Source: Candidatus Poribacteria bacterium (GTDB taxonomy: Bacteria > Poribacteria > WGA-4E > WGA-3G). From it: DNA of 7,776 nucleotides. The stretch covers positions 1 through 7,776 of the forward strand of contig VYFM01000018.1 in assembly GCA_009842375.1 (NCBI GenBank), in the 5' to 3' direction. A model generated the notes under the pieces. That model did no database searches. It saw only the letters and a list, made by a program, of their open reading frames with translations, and was not told where the DNA came from. The translations under genes and the position numbers were made by a program. Each line of letters opens with the position of its first letter. The first letter of the stretch is position 1. Of this stretch, positions 6,167 through 7,776 are shown in pieces.

Positions 6167-7528
6167 TTAATTTTCGCGATCTTGTGGCGTTGAATTGTTG
6201 AGTTTTTGAATTTGCTGTTCAACAAATTTTTTGAGATTATTATTCTTCTGTTGGTCTGCTAATTTCAAAGCAGTTTGTAAGTCCGATATTCCTTCATCAA
6301 TACGTTTTAATTCAATATGTGCCATTCCTCGGTGTGCATAAGCTTCAGCGTAATCAGGCTTTAGGAGAATTGCGTCAGTGGAATCTACGAGAGCATCATC
6401 AAATTGACCACGTGCTCCCTTTATATTTGCTCTACTATTATAGGCATGAGGGTAATCTGGATTTATGCGAATTGCATTGTCAAAATCGACTAGGGCATCT
6501 TCGTACTTGTGAAGTTCTTGTTTTGAAATACCTCTATAATTGTATGCTTCAACACATTCCGGTTTTAACTCAATAACTTTGTCATAGTCAAGTATAGCAA
6601 TATCATGTTTACCAAGTAAAGCATTTGCAAGCGCGCGAAGGTAATAAACTTCAGCAATATGATGTCCAAAAATAATCGTCTTATCAAAATCAGCAATTGC
6701 TTCTTGGTATTTACCGAGTTGACACTTTGCACGTCCTCTATTTTTATGTGCGTCAGCATTATTTGGATCCAACTCAATTGCTTTATCAAGGTCAGCAATT
6801 GCAGCTTTATATTGTCCGCAATTTCCCTTCGCAGCCCCGCGATTAAGGTATAGTTGCCCAGAATCAGGATTTAACTTGATTGCTTCATCAAAGTCAACAA
6901 TAGCCTTTTCAGATTGACCAAGTTTTCCTTTCGCAGTACCTAGATTGTAGAAAGCTTCCCATGAGTTAGGTTTCAATAAAGTTGTAATGTTATAAGCAGT
7001 AAGAGATTTATCCTTTTTATTCCCTTGCCAGAGAAGATAACCGATAGCAAGAAAGGCATACGCAGCGAGTTCATCTTCAGTTCCACTTTCAATTGTTCCT
7101 TTCTCCGCTAAATTTAAAGGTTGTTCTGTCAGTTTTGGAACATAAGCATCCTCATAACTACTAATGAGACGAGTAACAAATTCCATCAATGGGGCTAATA
7201 TGTGATTTTCATTCTCACCAACAGAAAAGATTAATTCTTCAAGGACGTTATCAAGCCACTCATACTCGTCTTCCGTCAAATTGATAACACCGTAATGTCC
7301 GTATCGGTTTCCAAAATCAATTAATCCGTCAAACACCTCTACTAACCATTGATAGGCACTATCAGGATAGGTCGTGGAGACAACAGAATGGGTTTGATGA
7401 ATATCCACCGGTTCAGAAATCGTGAACAATTGAGATTTATTTGGAATCACATCAGATGACACGGGATCATAACTTAAATCCTTTAGCATTGATGGGGTTT
7501 GGAACGCAGACTGTATTTCCATCAACAT
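6167..7528 (-). CDS. TPR protein with HigA-like N-terminal region, putative antitoxin of HigB
   Basis: This 453-residue protein has two parts. Residues about 57-133 are helical and acidic; INLTEDEYEWLDNVLEEL and then FVTRLISSYEDAYVPKL resemble the N-terminal region of HigA/COG5499-type antitoxins (pattern: T-E-x-x-Y-E, then L-V-x-L-I-x-x-Y-E-x-x-Y-P). Instead of the usual helix-turn-helix, a degenerate TPR (about 155-188) and seven regular 34-residue TPRs follow: 189-222, 223-256, 257-290, 291-324, 325-358, 359-392 and 393-426. The repeats carry typical N-R-G-x-A-K and D-F-D-x-A-I-x-L-x-P patterns. TPRs bind proteins or peptides. No signal peptide or membrane segment is visible. The ATG at 7528 lies 3 nt after the HigB stop, the position an antitoxin holds in higBA operons, with AAGAGG 6 nt upstream; a second ATG at 7522-7520 is possible. 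Binding and neutralising HigB is inferred from position and the N-terminal resemblance. A plain TPR scaffold is the alternative. The first 56 residues are not recognised. Confidence 0.88.
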   Translation of the reverse strand: MLMEIQSAFQTPSMLKDLSYDPVSSDVIPNKSQLFTISEPVDIHQTHSVVSTTYPDSAYQWLVEVFDGLIDFGNRYGHYGVINLTEDEYEWLDNVLEELIFSVGENENHILAPLMEFVTRLISSYEDAYVPKLTEQPLNLAEKGTIESGTEDELAAYAFLAIGYLLWQGNKKDKSLTAYNITTLLKPNSWEAFYNLGTAKGKLGQSEKAIVDFDEAIKLNPDSGQLYLNRGAAKGNCGQYKAAIADLDKAIELDPNNADAHKNRGRAKCQLGKYQEAIADFDKTIIFGHHIAEVYYLRALANALLGKHDIAILDYDKVIELKPECVEAYNYRGISKQELHKYEDALVDFDNAIRINPDYPHAYNSRANIKGARGQFDDALVDSTDAILLKPDYAEAYAHRGMAHIELKRIDEGISDLQTALKLADQQKNNNLKKFVEQQIQKLNNSTPQDREN

Positions 7529-7531
7529 AAT

Positions 7532-7776
7532 TTACCTCTTCCAATTGCCTCTATCATATTCTTCGTGCGTGAGCACGTGTCTAATAGAGACTTCCTGCCT
7601 TTTGTAATTGATGAAGGCGATAAGGCGTACACTCCTACCAATGTTGAAAACTGTCAATGTTGTTTTCTCTTCTGGATGACTAAACTTTCCCGGACGGACA
7701 CGAACTGGATCTGCTTGAGGAAATGTATTACGTAAATCAACGTGAGTTTGATAATTAAAACTGGTAGATAGAGAAC
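7532..7776 (-). CDS. higB: HigB-family type II toxin (mRNA interferase), 5'-truncated by window edge
   Basis: The minus strand is open from the right edge to a TAA at 7534-7532, giving 80 visible codons with no start in the window. The translation includes FNYQTHVDLRNTFPQADPV, then LTVFNIGRSVRLIAFINYKR, then VSIRHVLTHEEYDRGNWKR at the C-terminus. These match the HigB (RelE-like) hallmarks: FP-x-AD, TVFNIGG, YRLIA-x-I-x-Y and IRHVLTH-x-EYDRG-x-WK. HigB toxins are small ribonucleases of about 90-110 residues that cut mRNA, usually on the ribosome, and are held inactive by HigA. A stretch at about residues 25-38 (RVRPGKFSHPEEKT) looks longer than in many family members. The usual second Gly of NIGG is Arg-Ser here. 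The expected order is toxin first, antitoxin second; the next gene, 3 nt away, encodes the TPR protein. About 20 N-terminal residues and the promoter lie outside the window. The call rests on strong C-terminal motif agreement, recalled rather than searched. Confidence 0.85.
   Translation of the reverse strand, partial: SLSTSFNYQTHVDLRNTFPQADPVRVRPGKFSHPEEKTTLTVFNIGRSVRLIAFINYKRQEVSIRHVLTHEEYDRGNWKR
7535..7540 (-). promoter_or_regulatory. Ribosome binding site of the TPR gene inside the higB 3' end
   Basis: AAGAGG on the minus strand forms the last two sense codons of higB and ends 6 nt before the TPR ATG at 7528-7526. The downstream gene is therefore initiated from within the toxin gene, as expected for coupled toxin-antitoxin expression. 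Confidence 0.6.

Noticed and set aside
6251..6964. Regular 102-bp periodicity, considered as a tandem DNA repeat or CRISPR-like array
   Set aside because: The period equals 34 codons and is explained by tandem TPR units; the copies have diverged in sequence.
7499..7735. Open frame of 78 codons on the + strand at the right end
   Set aside because: It is antisense to higB and the start of the TPR gene. The minus-strand frame has clear HigB motifs, and this one has no recognisable features.
999..7749. 11-mer AACGTGAGTTT shared by 999-1009 and 7739-7749, considered as a repeat pair flanking the region
   Set aside because: The right copy lies inside the higB coding frame, and a few 11-bp matches are expected by chance in a window of this size.

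Overview
The window looks like bacterial chromosome from a lineage with an expanded accessory repertoire. Three things point that way: an ECF sigma factor fused to a very large Asp-box beta-propeller, a formylglycine-type sulfatase without a signal peptide, and a short intergenic GC-rich palindrome in otherwise AT-rich DNA. This combination reminds me of Candidatus Poribacteria and similar uncultivated marine or sponge-associated lineages (Planctomycetes are an alternative). That placement is inference; no rRNA or universal marker is present. No tRNA, rRNA, CRISPR array or insertion sequence was seen.

Layout, left to right. (1) The 3' part of a WD40-repeat protein gene on the + strand, entering from the left edge and ending at 947. 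It is visibly more GC-rich than the rest. (2) A 199-bp convergent intergenic gap holding a 64-bp nested inverted repeat (1009-1072) with a GC-rich hairpin that may also terminate transcription. (3) A 931-codon minus-strand gene (3942-1147) encoding an ECF-type sigma-70 factor continuous with a roughly 700-residue Asp-box/BNR-like propeller region. (4) A 197-bp gap that includes a TGCA-rich palindrome upstream of the sigma gene. (5) A compact minus-strand cluster running in from the right edge: a HigB-family toxin (5'-truncated by the window), a TPR protein starting 3 nt after the toxin stop, a sulfatase starting 9 nt after the TPR stop, and a MobA-like molybdenum cofactor guanylyltransferase whose coding frame overlaps the sulfatase stop.

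How the genes may work together. The spacing suggests that higB, the TPR gene, the sulfatase gene and mobA are cotranscribed. The TPR protein sits where the HigA antitoxin normally sits. Its residues about 57-133 resemble the N-terminal helical part of HigA-type antitoxins, but eight TPR units follow instead of a helix-turn-helix. This is the best candidate for an undescribed system: a toxin paired with a TPR-type antitoxin or chaperone, linked to metabolic genes. Two further points matter for annotation. The partial toxin gene is easily missed because it has no start in the window. The MobA gene has no ATG, GTG or TTG before its essential LAGGKSRRM loop, so its true start is probably non-AUG.
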